Source of the DNA: Vigna angularis
Lineage: Eukaryota; Streptophyta; Magnoliopsida; Fabales; Fabaceae
Direction of reading: 5' to 3'
NCBI RefSeq assembly: GCF_016808095.1
Contig: NC_068971.1
Location: 9,622,501 to 9,686,500 of the forward strand
Length of the DNA: 64,000 nucleotides
The position numbers were made by a program, and so were the translations under genes. The notes under the pieces were generated by a model, which was not told where the DNA came from, ran no database searches, and was given only the letters and a program-made list of their open reading frames with translations. Shown here piece by piece: positions 38,931 through 50,799 of the stretch (its first letter is position 1; each line of letters opens with the position of its first letter).

Positions 38931-41900
38931 CAATACATATAAAAAATTACACAAAAAGAAAATATGTTTACTTAAAATTATAATAAATAAAAATATGTAC
39001 GATATTTAAATAAAGTTAAATAATATAGAGTGAGTGAAACAATTGAAAAGTAATAAAAAGTTATTAAAAAAAAATCTTCGAATAAAATGAAAAAAAGAAT
39101 ATTTCTCCTTCTAACTTCCGTTCATTTGGAGGGATTCCATGAACCTTTTCTGCCTGCCTACAATTTTTGTCGGCCCAGATCATAAAGTTAAAAGAAAATA
39201 TAATTCTATTATTATTGAATTTATTTCACAAAAGTGGCTTTAAAAAGTCCGGTGAGCCGTTTTAAAAAGTCCGGTGAGCCGTTTTTGAAGGAACGTAAGG
39301 ATTTGTTAGATTATCTTTGGTATCAAAGAATTTGATGCGCGTGAAAACCTATATATGCGTTTTATTCTGGAATTAAAGAATATATATTTCTTTAACATGA
39401 AAAAGGTATTTTTATTGTCTGAAAATACACAAATATTTTACTGTTTAAGGTTTTTGAAGTAGCCTTTTAATTAAAATTGTCTTTTAAGTAGCCTTTCAAT
39501 CAAAATTTGTTGTTGATAGAGTTGTTTAAGGATAATTGACATTGATAAGATTGAAGTAAACTTTTGCTTATAATTTTCGCTCGCCACGTTGAAGTATTGT
39601 TATTTCAAAATATATGATTGATGTTAATGGTCTAAAGTTTAGTGAGTCTAAAATTGTTTTCAAATCTAAGTTTTAAGATTACTCTTTGTTTAAACTATTT
39701 GGAAGTATCTGAAAAGGTATTTTAATATCAAAGTTAATTTAAAGTTGATAATTGAGATATTAATAGTGAAGTAAATCTTTATCACCTATTTTTTTTTATC
39801 TCAAATCTATATTTTTTATATTTTAAAATAACTTTTTTATTAACGTATTATGATTTAATTAAGGATAATCATATTTTAAATTGATCAACATTAAGATAAT
39901 TATTTTGACATTTTCGTGATTTTCCATTTAATTTATAAATGATTGAACAATCATACTACGTAATCATACCGGATAATTATAATACATTTATAAATAATTG
40001 ACTAGTTTACATGCATTTAACTATAAATAGCACCGTATAACATGCATGAAAAAATCATTTAAAAAAAGTAAACGTATTATACTATATCATGAATGATATG
40101 TCACCATCAATTGATACTTTGATACCTCTTTCCGATATAAGTTAAAAACAAGTTAAACTAAAATTGAGTTCTAAATAGAAATTAACAAACAATTTTCATA
40201 CAAAAAACCTTCAACTATAATAAAGGAAAACTACATAATAAATAATTCCAATTTGATTTTTACTACGGAGAAGAAATTTATATGTGTGTAAATATAAACA
40301 GGACAACATTTACACTTATTATTAACAAGAGTATTTTTCTGTATTTAATTGAAAGTGATTATACATGACCTTTTTTATATCACACTTGCACATGATGGGA
40401 CATGGTTGCAAAGAGATATATTAATAAAAGATTAAATAATAAGATGTGAACTAAACTTACCAAAAAAGTTCAAATCCAACTTCACTTCAAAATATTAAAG
40501 TAATAAATAATAGGTTTTAATTATGAACGTTATGTTTATATATTACTTAATGATAACATCACGGTGAATTACTATATTCGATGTATTATTCATTTTGAAA
40601 CCTTACTTTTTTTTTGTTCAGTTTTTTCTTAAAAAACACCTTTTAAAAAATTTAAGAAAAAATAAATATTTGATTTGTCTTTAATTTTAATTCTTAAAAA
40701 ATGTGTAAATATTAGATATATTGAAACAAGTCTTTAATCGGGATTTAAACATCTCTAGTGAAGACTAATAGAATAATAATTTATTTTTGGAACTTTCTTT
40801 TCATTTTTATCTAATGTTTCAATTTTAATTTTTATCTAACATTTCAATTTTAAGTTTTTTTTTTAAATAGTATCATATTAGAGTCAATCATTATATTTAA
40901 GGTATTATACGTGAACCTGTAATTACTTTTGTATTCAAAAAGTATATCAAAAAGTTAAAAAAGAAAATTTAAACTATCCTTGAAATCTGAAATATATACT
41001 AATCTCACATCATTTAAAAATTCAAAACAAAATCAATTTAGATGAATTTTTAGTCTTGAAACAAAATTATAACAATATTTTAGTCTCGAAAAAAGAATAT
41101 ACAATAGTTATATATAATATTATTCGTTCTTTTTAGAGTCTAAAGGATTCTCATAATCTTAAACAAAGAATTGAAAAATAAAGATAGATCTAAATTGTTT
41201 TTTATTTGAACTTCTAGACTATACGAGACTCGTGTACATTTAAGACTCGTGTCAGGAATTTGTTCTACCTGTCAGCAAACTGTTGGTAGTTCTTTCGAGT
41301 CGCTTCATTTCAATACTTCAACGTGAAAAAAGAAACGTAATCGATCTGCAACTATAGAATAAATCCTATGCTTAAGTTTTGCCACGTTTGGATATTTTCT
41401 AATCCTCATAATAAGTTAGTCAATGAATTTTAATTTTATATAACTCTCAGTTCTTAATTTTTATTTTCTATATAAGTTAATTTTAACTTATATACAAATA
41501 TTTGTAAAATTAGGTTTAACATGCTGACCTCACCAAGGGTTGATTCTGAAAAAAATGAGTTTTTAACTAAACACACCACAACAAATTAAGATCATTCTCG
41601 AAACTAGATTTAGAACTCCTGAAACTGATAAATGTTGTCTTATTTACTTGCAAAAGTGTGCTTCTGCATGAAATCTTGTTTAAAAACTTACTTTTATTAA
41701 AACAGGGTTTTGATTTTCTTGGTAAACTCCTTCTAAAACTTACATTTTATAGTCAAATATAAATTTGCATTTGGTAAAATAATTTCTTGTTATTCACTCA
41801 GCCAATTTATTTTTATATTTAGTTGAATAAATCGATTTTAGTATTATAAGTTAATTATTTATTTATATAAATAATTTGAGTGCCTTAATCAAGGTTAAAC

Positions 41901-41932
41901 AGTTGAGCATATTTGGTTCGGTATTTCTTAAA
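38931..41932. other. AT-rich intergenic sequence
   Basis: No gene recognised. It includes a perfect tandem duplication of TTTTAAAAAGTCCGGTGAGC.. at about 39,240-39,285 (unit ~22 bp). The rest is low-complexity AT-rich DNA. Confidence 0.6.
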
Positions 41933-42424
41933 TCAGTCATACATTAAACCATTTCCAACAACGCTGCCAGAAGAAGAACACAGCATGTCCCGTTCCCTAA
42001 CCCTAACATTGAACTTAATAACCCCACTGCGCCTCCCTTCCCAATCCCTCAACCCGTAACTCAGAATCTGCAGGTTCTGCTCCGCCGCCGCCGCGGCGCT
42101 GAGCAACTCGGCTATGGCTATCCTTGCTATCCCAACGTCCTTCATGCTCGGCGCGTTCTTGCACTTCACTGTCAGCGTGACGGACCTCGCCTGTGACGGC
42201 ACGTCCACCTCTAGCTTCTCGTTCCATGACGGGTTGCCGCTGCCATCGCTGGTGGTTTCTACCGTGGCCGTGCCGGTTGCGTAGCTGGCGATGGAGTCCG
42301 CTCGCACCACCACGTAGAGGCTCTGAGCGGCGTGCCTCCAGTTGGCGTGGAGGTCCTCCACCGATAGAACAGTGAGGTCTAGGGTTCTCTTTAGAGAGTC
42401 GTGTGGTCGGGGTTTTGAGTCCAT
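41933..42424 (-). CDS. Small C2-domain protein, BAP/SRC2-like (copy 2)
   Basis: Intronless, 163 residues, strikingly GC-rich compared with the AT-rich surroundings. The C2 domain covers about residues 12-145: RTLDLTVLSVEDL, YVVVRAD, NPSWNEKLEVDVPSQ, VTLTVKCK, VGIARIAIAEL, LQILSYGLRDWEGRRSGVIK, FNVRVRERD. Block order and wording match the C2 protein at 32342-32869, so the two are paralogues. An alanine run (SAAAAAEQ) sits in a loop where copy 1 has GGFVSENS. The Asp before the TYVV/LYVV strand in copy 1 is missing here (AAQSLYVVV), which suggests weaker or absent calcium binding. Expected role: membrane-associated regulator of stress or cell-death responses, by family only. A TATA-like TACATATAAC on the minus strand near 42,500 lies about 75 bp upstream. 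Confidence 0.88.
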   Translation of the reverse strand: MDSKPRPHDSLKRTLDLTVLSVEDLHANWRHAAQSLYVVVRADSIASYATGTATVETTSDGSGNPSWNEKLEVDVPSQARSVTLTVKCKNAPSMKDVGIARIAIAELLSAAAAAEQNLQILSYGLRDWEGRRSGVIKFNVRVRERDMLCSSSGSVVGNGLMYD

Positions 42425-42494
42425 GGGAGAAGGTTGGAGAGAAATACGGTTAGAACTTGGTGCGGGTTTTGTTAATGGACAAAGGAAGGAATGG

Positions 42495-42510
42495 AGTGTT
42501 ATATGTACTT
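42495..42510 (-). promoter_or_regulatory. Candidate TATA box of C2 copy 2
   Basis: Minus-strand TACATATAAC lies about 75 bp upstream of the ATG at 42424, at a normal distance for a short leader. An alternative TATTATAAG lies about 15 bp further upstream. Confidence 0.4.
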
Positions 42511-45043
42511 ATAATAAAGTTTCTTAATTTTATTTATTTTTAATTTTACATCACTATGAATAAATTAAATAATAAGAATATATTTGATGTTTCTTAAATT
42601 TTAAAAAGGTAGAGCCAAACTCTTTTACAAATCTTATCGAGGAAAATAAATTAAAGAAATTTTTATTCTTTACCAGTGTGAACACTTACATGTATACATT
42701 TTCTTTCTTATCACAATACAAATTAATATGATAATAATAAAATTTAATATAAATATTTTTCATAATTTTATTCTAAATAATTTTCATAATTTTATTATAA
42801 ATAATTTTTATGAAGTATTTATTAAATTTAAAATTTATACTATATAAATAAATGTAAATTTAATTTTACAATGTGTTGTAAATCTCATCTTCCAATTAAT
42901 TTTGTAAAGTTATATTAGACCTAATATTTACTTTTATATAGTTTTTATTTATTTTATATGTAATAATTATTTTAATTTGAAAAAGAATTAAGTTTTAAAA
43001 AATGATCAAATTAAAAGAATGATTAAATTAAAAAAAATTCTTAAAAAATATAATTGATAAAATAGTTATTTTAATTTCAAAATTATATATTTATTAAAAA
43101 ATAAAATTAAAAAAATGTGTACCAAAAGAGTAAATTCTTTTTCTATAATGGTATATGGAAAAATTTTGTACCAATTTATTTATTCTATACTAAAAGATAA
43201 AGAAATAATGCAATAAATGTGAAACATGAAATACATAACAGGAAAAGGAATCTGAATGTATCCACCGTCCAAAAACATTAAGAAATCCATCTTATTAGAA
43301 AACACATCTTATCGAATATATTCTCTAATCAATGAAAACACATTTTTTTTCAATAACCTCGATAATTTTTTTATCAATAATAACAAATATAATATATTTA
43401 AGAGAATCAATTGAGCTCGATTTTAAAAAAAATTAAAAAGTGAAATAAAAGTTTATCTGAAATCATTATAGAGAGCCTCTCCAATCCTATATATTTTAAA
43501 GTGTTGTTAATATTATTAAGATGCATCTCATATACATTTTAATAGGAATTAAAAATAGAATTCTATCATGACAACATTATAGAGCCAATCTTATATATTT
43601 TAAAGAGTTGTTAATATTATTACGATAGATCTTATATACATTTTATTAAGAATTAAAAATAGAATTATTTAATTTTAACCTAAAAACTAAGAAAACTTTA
43701 AGTTTTGTTCTTTTGAAAGAAATTATTTGAGAGATAGGATGGATTTAGATGAATTTAAATATAAAGTTTGTGTTTTAAGAGGTTCGGAGGTGACGCGAAT
43801 TTGTGAGTAAAATTTGTTAAAATTTGTGAGAGATTTGATTAATGTGAAAAATTAAATAAATTTTTTAATAAATTAGAAAATAAGATTACCAAATTGATTT
43901 TTATGCTAAAAGTAATATAAAATTATATTTAGACGAGTTAAAATTATTATAGAAATTTTATAATCAGTAATTTTATAGATGAGTTAAATTTAGATGATTA
44001 CCAAATTAAAGATTTATTATCACACGAGTAATAAGATCAACTAAAAATATGCCATAATATAAGACGATAACATATGAAATAATATGATTTATGATCAATC
44101 AAAGTATAATTCATTCATTCATTTAATTTTGCAACCTATAACAATGTATACATAATGTGTACACAAGTATGAATGAACTCATTATCCACCACCAAACAAA
44201 AGGCACACAACACCTCCTTCCATGATATATCACCTATAGCAAGGAATGAAATTCAAATCAAATATAAAAAATTTTCATCAAACAAAACACATGGCAACAT
44301 CATCACCTCGACCATGAGTATCTAGTAGGAACTCTTAACCACGAACCACCAAAATCCACATAAATCAAACCACTCAACACCCTCCAACGGTGAAGTTACC
44401 TTCACCATGAACAATTATCACCATGTCGCCTCCACCAACAACCATCATAGGTCTTCGATTCAACTATCGAACCACCTTGTACAACCTATCCAACACTTCC
44501 TACAACAGAACACATTTTTTAGAACAAGTGAAAGCTTTGGAACCAATTCTAAGAACACAAGAAAACAAATTCCAACACCTTGAAATTGATTCCAAACAAA
44601 CGAGAACATATTTCATTCTTCTTGGAATTTATTCCAAGTTTTCACATATTCGGTTCCAAATCTTCACAAATTTGATTCAAAGCATGTGTATGCATGTCAT
44701 TCAACCTACACCCATGAATTATAATACGAATCTAACCAAGTTGTTATTATAAAAGAAGATGTATGTTTTGGAATGTTGGGCTGCTAGGTTGTAATGCTAC
44801 CCATCAAGCTTCTACTCTACCGAGTTGGTATTATGTTGAGCTTCTATGCTGTTAGGCTACTATGATGTTTGTTGGACTGACATGCTATCGGGTTTCTTGG
44901 ATGTTAAGCTTCTAGGCGCTATCGGGCTATTGTGATTTTTGTCGGGGCTACCCTTGCTATGAATACTTTCCATAAACCATGAACATGAACCATGCACACC
45001 ACACTTGTCACAATCATTATGTACTCTCCTAGATTTGAGCAGT
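42511..45043. other. AT-rich intergenic sequence with small duplications
   Basis: No supportable gene. A ~110-bp direct duplication lies at 43464-43675. Around 44,100-44,700 a less AT-rich stretch with many CACCACC/CATCATC phrases and GGAATNNATTCC-like repeats looks transposon-derived. At 44,770-44,950 short phrases such as GCTACTATG/GCTATCGGGCTA recur irregularly. Confidence 0.5.
43464..43675 (+). repeat. ~110-bp tandem duplication
   Basis: CATTATAGAG starts at 43464 and again at 43574. The copies share CCTATATATTTTAAAG.GTTG, TTAATATTATTA.GAT and GGAATTAAAAATAGAATT, with small differences. Confidence 0.85.
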
Positions 45044-45046
45044 GTG

Positions 45047-46057
45047 CACTAGTAAAAAATAAGGATTTTAACTCGCCCATTTGACATCGGTTTTGTTACA
45101 ACCGAAGCATAAAATGATGCAGTAAAATTTTTGTAACTATCGCAAACGTATATGTCTCGGTTCAAAAAGAATCGAGGCCTAAAGGGGTCTACGACTTCGT
45201 TTGTTTAGATAACCAAGGCATAAAATAACTAAATTTTTTTTACTTTAGGCAACGATTCTTTATAGAACCGAGGCGATAGAGACTTATTGCCTCGGTTAAA
45301 AAAATAACTGAGGTAATAACATGCGTTTATGTTTAAATTCGTGAACAGAGGAATTTTTAGACAAAAGCCATCTTTTGCGCCACTAATCTCTCTCATCTTC
45401 GATTTCGCGACCACCATCTTCAACATTTCTTCCAATTTTTCTTTCATTTTTCGGTTATTAAGTGCTTAGGAATGATTTTATTTCATTTTGACCGATTGAT
45501 TTTGTGCATAGGTGCTTTTCGAATAAACGCTTTGGGATTTTCATTTCGTTTCGTTTCAACCCCAAACTCACCTTTAAGGTTATATCCATTTTCGGGTTTT
45601 CATGTTTTCGTTTGGTTGTTTGTTAGACACCATTCTGTGTGCAGTGTTTTTTGGACAATGTTTCACGTTTTCTGCTTTCATGATAAATACAAAACAACAT
45701 TTTCTAGACAGTGTTTTGTGTGCAAGTCTGTTTATGTGTTTGTTTTTGTGTTTATGGGATTATGTAATATAGTTTTTGTGATCTGAAATGGTTACAAAAA
45801 TGAACAATTTTTTTTTAAAAAAAACATACTTTAGACAATGATGTTTTGGTAAAAACCGAGACAAAAAAGGGTCTATTGTCTCGGTTCTAGATCCAGACGA
45901 GACAATAGACCCAATTTTTTTTGTTTTATATAACTTTGGGTTTTTTGAATTGAGGCCAACAGTCTAAAATTTTTACCTCGCTTGAATATACTTTGGTGCT
46001 GCAACCGCTGTCATAAAACCAAAACAACTAAGGCGATATCCTTTCATTGCACTAGTG
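45047..46057 (+). mobile_element. Non-autonomous CACTA transposon (TSD GTG)
   Basis: The terminal inverted repeats are CACTAGTAAAAAATAAGGAT on the left and, read in reverse, CACTAGTGCAATGAAAGGAT on the right (15 of 20 match). The 3-bp duplication GTG is perfect (45044-45046 and 46058-46060), the size expected for CACTA/En-Spm. Subterminal regions hold several CTCGGTT/AACCGAGG inverted pairs (about 45096, 45157, 45250, 45291, 45857, 45881). Length is 1011 bp. The interior carries no transposase; the 45472-45786 frame is Phe/Val-rich and not convincing as a gene. Confidence 0.93.
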
Positions 46058-46187
46058 GTGTAACATCAAACTATCTTTAAAGCTTTGAGAAAACACCACG
46101 AGTAGTGACACCAAACTATCTCTATAACTTCGAGGAAACACTATAATACAACTCCCCACTACTCCTCAACTAATAATATATACCAAC

Positions 46188-46570
46188 TAGGGATGACAAC
46201 GGGGCGGGTCGGGCACGGGTAGTGTCTACCCGCAACCCAACCCGTCGGATAAAACTGTATCCGCTACAAAAAAAATAATATAAATTAAATTAAAATTTAA
46301 TTTTAATTAAATTTAACCTAATAAAATATAATTTTATTTTATTTTTAATTAAATTTAATTAAAAGATATAAATTATTTTTTTTTAATTTTTTGTGGGTAA
46401 CGAGTACCCGTAGGACAAGTAGTATACTACCCGTACCCGACCCTTTAGAAGCGGGTATTAAAATACCTGCTACTCGTTACCAACGGATAGTAAATATCCA
46501 CGGATAATAACTACTCGCCGTGAATTTTATCTAGAAATACTCATATCTCCGGATAAAATTATCATTCCTA
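46188..46570 (+). mobile_element. hAT-like MITE (TSD ATACCAAC)
   Basis: Ends are TAGGGATGACAAC on the left and, in reverse, TAGGAATGATAAT on the right. They are flanked by a perfect 8-bp duplication ATACCAAC (46180-46187 and 46571-46578), the size used by hAT elements. Length is 383 bp. Internal phrases rich in ACCCG/CGGGT (for example CGGGGCGGGTCGGGCACGGG) surround an AT-rich centre. Confidence 0.9.
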
Positions 46571-48012
46571 ATACCAACCAACTATTTAATGATGCATTAT
46601 AAAAACTCAATTGTGCATTATCAACAAGTCAAAGGTGTATGAGTGTGTGGTCACCTTTAAATAATAAATATCTCTTGTATTCTTTAAAAATCTCATAAGT
46701 ACACGTAAAAAACAATAATGGTGGTACATATAAAAAATAACAATGTTGGTGAACATATGAAAATAAAGTAATAAAAATATTTATGTAAAAACAATATTAC
46801 CTTTATTTCTCAAATATCTTCATAGCAGGGGATGCCTTTATATTCTTCCTCGAGAATAATGCCTTTCAAAATAACAATGCAAATGTTAATGACATAATCA
46901 TACATAATAACTACTTTATTACATAGGGTTCTTTACAAACCCAATCATGCTTGTATAAACATCTCTTAAGAATCAGGTTCTAGATTACGTTACCATGGGT
47001 TCTTAAATTAAGAATAGGATATAGAATAAGTTTTGATTTCCAATAAATTTTTACACTTATTATATATGTATTATTTTATTTTTATATTTTTTAATTAACT
47101 TACTTTTTAGGAATATGATTAATAAAAAACAAAATTTTATATTTATGAAAAAATAAAAATAGATGTAGAAATTTGTTAGGTTGTAAAATTATAGTTTTTC
47201 AATGAAAGATTATATGTCGGTCGTGATATATTTACCGTAAAATAAAATACACTCAATTCATAACTCAATATAATTATATTTTAATAATATTTTTTTTTTA
47301 ATTTAAATTTTTATCACATATTATTATATTATTATAGTGATTTTAAAGTAAAATATATTTCTCTTGTTAAAGTATTATTTTTTTTAATTTAATTAGGAGA
47401 ATAATATGGAAGTACCGTGTTTCATGCATATTTTTCACGGTTGTCCTGGTTCGGAAATTGATTACGTGGGTCCCAGGTGTAATGTGAAAGACCTGCACAC
47501 AGGACAACTTTTGAACGAAATCTTTGACTTACAAACTTTAATTTGACTTCCCCACCCATCGTTTTTGTCGCAGGAATAAAATAAATAACATGATTTTAAT
47601 TTTTAAATATGAATATAAAATTGAGATTTTTTTTTATTTTAGATTTTCATATAATTTTATTTTTGAGATTTAATAATAAATTGATTTTTTAATTGAGTGT
47701 TTTTTTTCTGTTGTGTTAAAAGACATTACAGACTCATTGAAATTAAAATGTGTGAAATAATGTCAAATGTTGAAAAATCAACTTGTTAATATGTAATTTT
47801 TTTAATATAATTAGATTATTTTTAAAAGAATTTGAGACTGCACGTTAAAAATTATAATTTCATGTAAAAATATATAAATTAGAAACATATTTAATTTAAT
47901 ATAAAACTTGAAAACTCATGTTAAATATTTTTTTCAATGTTTTAATTCATTGTTAATTCTTATTTTATTTGTAGCTTAATAATATATTTTTAATTTTTTT
48001 TAACAGGAGGTA
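46571..48012. other. AT-rich intergenic sequence
   Basis: No gene recognised. A short less AT-rich stretch at about 47,420-47,570 (GGTTGTCCTGGTTCGG, GTGGGTCCCAGGTG) stands out but has no open frame or repeat structure that I could identify. Confidence 0.5.
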
Positions 48013-48527
48013 TAAGATGTTAACGAATCAAATTAGGTATATCGTTATTTGACTCGTAAACTTGTTTGCTATTCGTCCATTACTCACGAGGTTATTTGTT
48101 TAAAAAATATCTATCGATATTTTAAAATTCATGGATACTCATGGATATAAACGAATATTTTAAAAAAATATTATATAATATTTTAAAATAAATTTAAATA
48201 AAATTATAAAAAAATATATAAAATATAATATAAATTATTAAATATAAACTAAAATTAAATTTTAATTAAATTTAATCTGATAAAATATATATTAATTTTA
48301 ATTTTAATTAAATTTAACTTAATAAAATATAAATTAAATTTTTATTTTTACTTTTTGTGAGTAGCAGACATCTGCGAGTAGGGATAATGTAATACTTGCA
48401 CGTGAATCATTTATAAGCAGATATTAAAACATCCGTTACCTGTTACCCGTAAATAATAAATACTCCTAGGTACCAACTATCTATTATGAATTTTATTCAC
48501 AGATGTAAAAAACTTTTGTCATTCCTA
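48013..48527 (+). mobile_element. Diverged second copy of the hAT-like MITE
   Basis: It starts TAAGATGTTAACGAA and ends TTGTCATTCCTA, matching the termini of the element at 46188-46570. It shares the same architecture: ACTCGT/ACGAG phrases flanking an AT-rich centre and a CGTTACCTGTTACCCGTAAA-like region. Candidate 8-bp flanks (AGGAGGTA, CTTACGTA) do not match, so it is older or rearranged. Confidence 0.6.
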
Positions 48528-48842
48528 CTTACGTATTTTAAAATTAAAAATAAAATTATCGTTTCAAGTTTAATTTGTTGATATAATGTCAATAAATAAA
48601 GTTTTAAAAATATATAACATATAATATCTCTATTAGAATATATGTTATAACTAAAGTTAATAACTCAAAAAGAGGAAAGCAAAGAATTTTATATAAATTT
48701 AAAAATTTTATAGTTCATAAATGTAAACGTTAATTATTTTAAATTTTGTTGAATGGAAAATAAATATCTTTTAATAAAAATAATTCACCATATTTAATCT
48801 TTTATTTTTAGCAATATTTAGTAATAGATATAATATTTTAAA

Positions 48843-50518
48843 GGGTTAAATATGTTTTTAGTCCTTTAATTATCAAGCACTTTTGGATTTTGTCTCTCTT
48901 CCAAACTTTTCTTCACTTTCATCCTTCTCCTTAATGAAACTATATTTTTCAGTCATCCAAAAGCAGCGACGTTAAATTTGGTGTGAGGTGACTAAAAGTG
49001 TGTCACATTTGATGTCTAGTTTCATTTTAATTGTGTGCCACGTTTCTATTCTTCCCGTTGGAAATAGGAAAGGTCTTGACGTTAGAGGAATCAATGGTAT
49101 GAATGTGACCCCTTTGGTCCTGAACCTCCACGACAGTGGTTACCGGTGGTCAGGCCACGACGACGATCGCAACATTGTGCCCCGTTGAGTAAAAATCTCT
49201 TGAAAATCCTTGGATTTCGTATCATTGGCATTGACGGCATCATAAGAGAGTTGAAACTTAAGTGCGAGATCCTCTATCTGCTTCGCGAACTCTTCATCAG
49301 AGAAAGGCTCCAAGCTTGCATTGCACGCTCTCTGCAACTTCCCCTTGCACGTGAAAAACGTGTGGTGATCGAACGACTTCGTCTTTCAAAGAAGGCACGT
49401 GGACAAAGGGAAGTGGTTGGAGTGGTGCACAAAGCTGCAAACTAGGGTTCGGGGCTTGGAGGAAGGGGAAGAAATGGTAGAGGCAAGAGTTTGCAAGGAG
49501 GAAAGAGAATGAGGAAGAACGAGGGAAACTCTAAACACATGCATCCATTTTGTAACAATTTGTTCTTCATGATCCCCTCTGTAGGTTGCAAGTTCAAGAT
49601 CAAATGGCATAAATCCAATCAACCTTAGAGTTGGAGAATTTAGAATGATGCAATGAGTTGACACCACACTTTTGAAGAGCAGATGGTCAATCAGAGAACA
49701 AAAGTAAAACCTTTATTACAAACTCAATCATACCTTTATCTACAAATTTCAAACCTTGTTTTCACCTTATAAATTCATAAAAAATAAATAAAAATACAAT
49801 TAACAGGTATATTACTATTTCATTCTATATGAGCACTGCAGATGATGATATATGAAGGGTCCAATATGTAATCTAGGTAATTGTGATGATTAAGCCTCAA
49901 GAAAATTGTAATAAAATACTCAATAACCAATAGGAATGACAGGTATATTTTGTTAATACATCAATACATAAATTGGAAGTTAAAGCAATGTTCGATTTAT
50001 TTTTTCTTAGAAAAACACAATTTTGATAATACTTCAATCAGAATGATGTCATGAGTTAGATCCACTTCTCCTGGCTAGCTGTTTCTCCTTCTTCCTCATT
50101 GGTTGCGACAATTGCAGACCTTAAGTTCGCAGGTCTGCGAGTTAGGGACTCTGTTTTTTATGAGACGCCGACATAACAACACTTTTTTCAATGGGAGGAG
50201 GAGAAAGGAGGTTTAGTGGCGGAGGGAGGGAGGAGTTTTGGTGGCGGAGGATGGGAGGAAAGGATGGATCTTCTTGGCGTTGTTGGTGACAGAGGATAAA
50301 AAGAAGCGGATGTGGTAGTGGTTGTGGAGAGAGTGAGAGTTTCTAAATGTATAGTGTGGCACACCGTTAGCCAACTCAGAAAAAATTTAACTCTGTTGCT
50401 TTTGGAGGACTAAAAATTATAGTTTCATTAAGGATAGGATGAAAGTGAAGCAAAGTTTGGAAGAGGGACGAAACTCAAAATCGCTTAATAGTTAAAGGAC
50501 TAAAAACATATTTAACCC
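48843..50518. mobile_element. Mutator-like element (Pack-MULE type) with 9-bp TSD
   Basis: Long terminal inverted repeats of about 165 bp (48843-49007 and 50354-50518) begin GGGTTAAATATGTTTTTAGT and stay alignable throughout. The target duplication is TATTTTAAA, perfect at 48834-48842 and 50519-50527; nine bp is diagnostic for Mutator-like elements. There is no MURA transposase inside. Instead the interior holds host-gene-like coding fragments on the minus strand (about 49,140-49,510), so it is a Pack-MULE in form. Length is 1676 bp. Confidence 0.93.
49140..49510 (-). pseudogene. Captured host-gene fragment inside the Pack-MULE
   Basis: Minus-strand coding-like blocks occur in order but in different frames. 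First is a Ser/Thr/Pro-rich stretch (SLQTLASTISSPSSKPRTLV) resembling a plastid transit peptide. Next is a short block KDEVVRSPHVFHVQGEV in another frame. Last is RACNASLEPFSDEEFAKQIE continuing into DLALKFQLSYDAVNA. Frame changes between blocks mean it cannot encode one protein as it stands. I do not recognise the parent gene. The composition (basic, Ser-rich N-terminus followed by an acidic helical segment) suggests the first exon of a chloroplast-targeted protein; this is inference. The parent gene is not in this window. Confidence 0.65.
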
Positions 50519-50799
50519 TATTTTAAATTATTTTTTGATTTAATATCTATTTCGTCATCTTATTAGTTGGTTTGGTTCAAAACAATACTCCTATTTTTTA
50601 GTTGTTCAAAGTGGTCCTTTCTTTTGTAAAAATGATTCAACTTGGTCTTTTTTGTTGACGGTGTTTAAAGCGCTAACAGTGTAATGATCACTTTAGCCAA
50701 TATTCAATGAGCTGTCCAGTTTTGAAATACATGGAAAAATAAACCCAATTGACGTAACAATGGTAAAAATTTAAGTATATATACGTGTGGATTAAGATT

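Noticed and set aside
45472..45786. A 104-codon frame in the CACTA MITE
   Set aside because: It lies wholly inside a TSD-bounded non-autonomous transposon, has Phe/Val-rich low-complexity composition and no recognisable domain.
49386..49667. A 93-codon minus-strand gene
   Set aside because: Part of it is the captured fragment in the Pack-MULE, but the frame breaks against the following blocks, so it is treated as a pseudogene piece.
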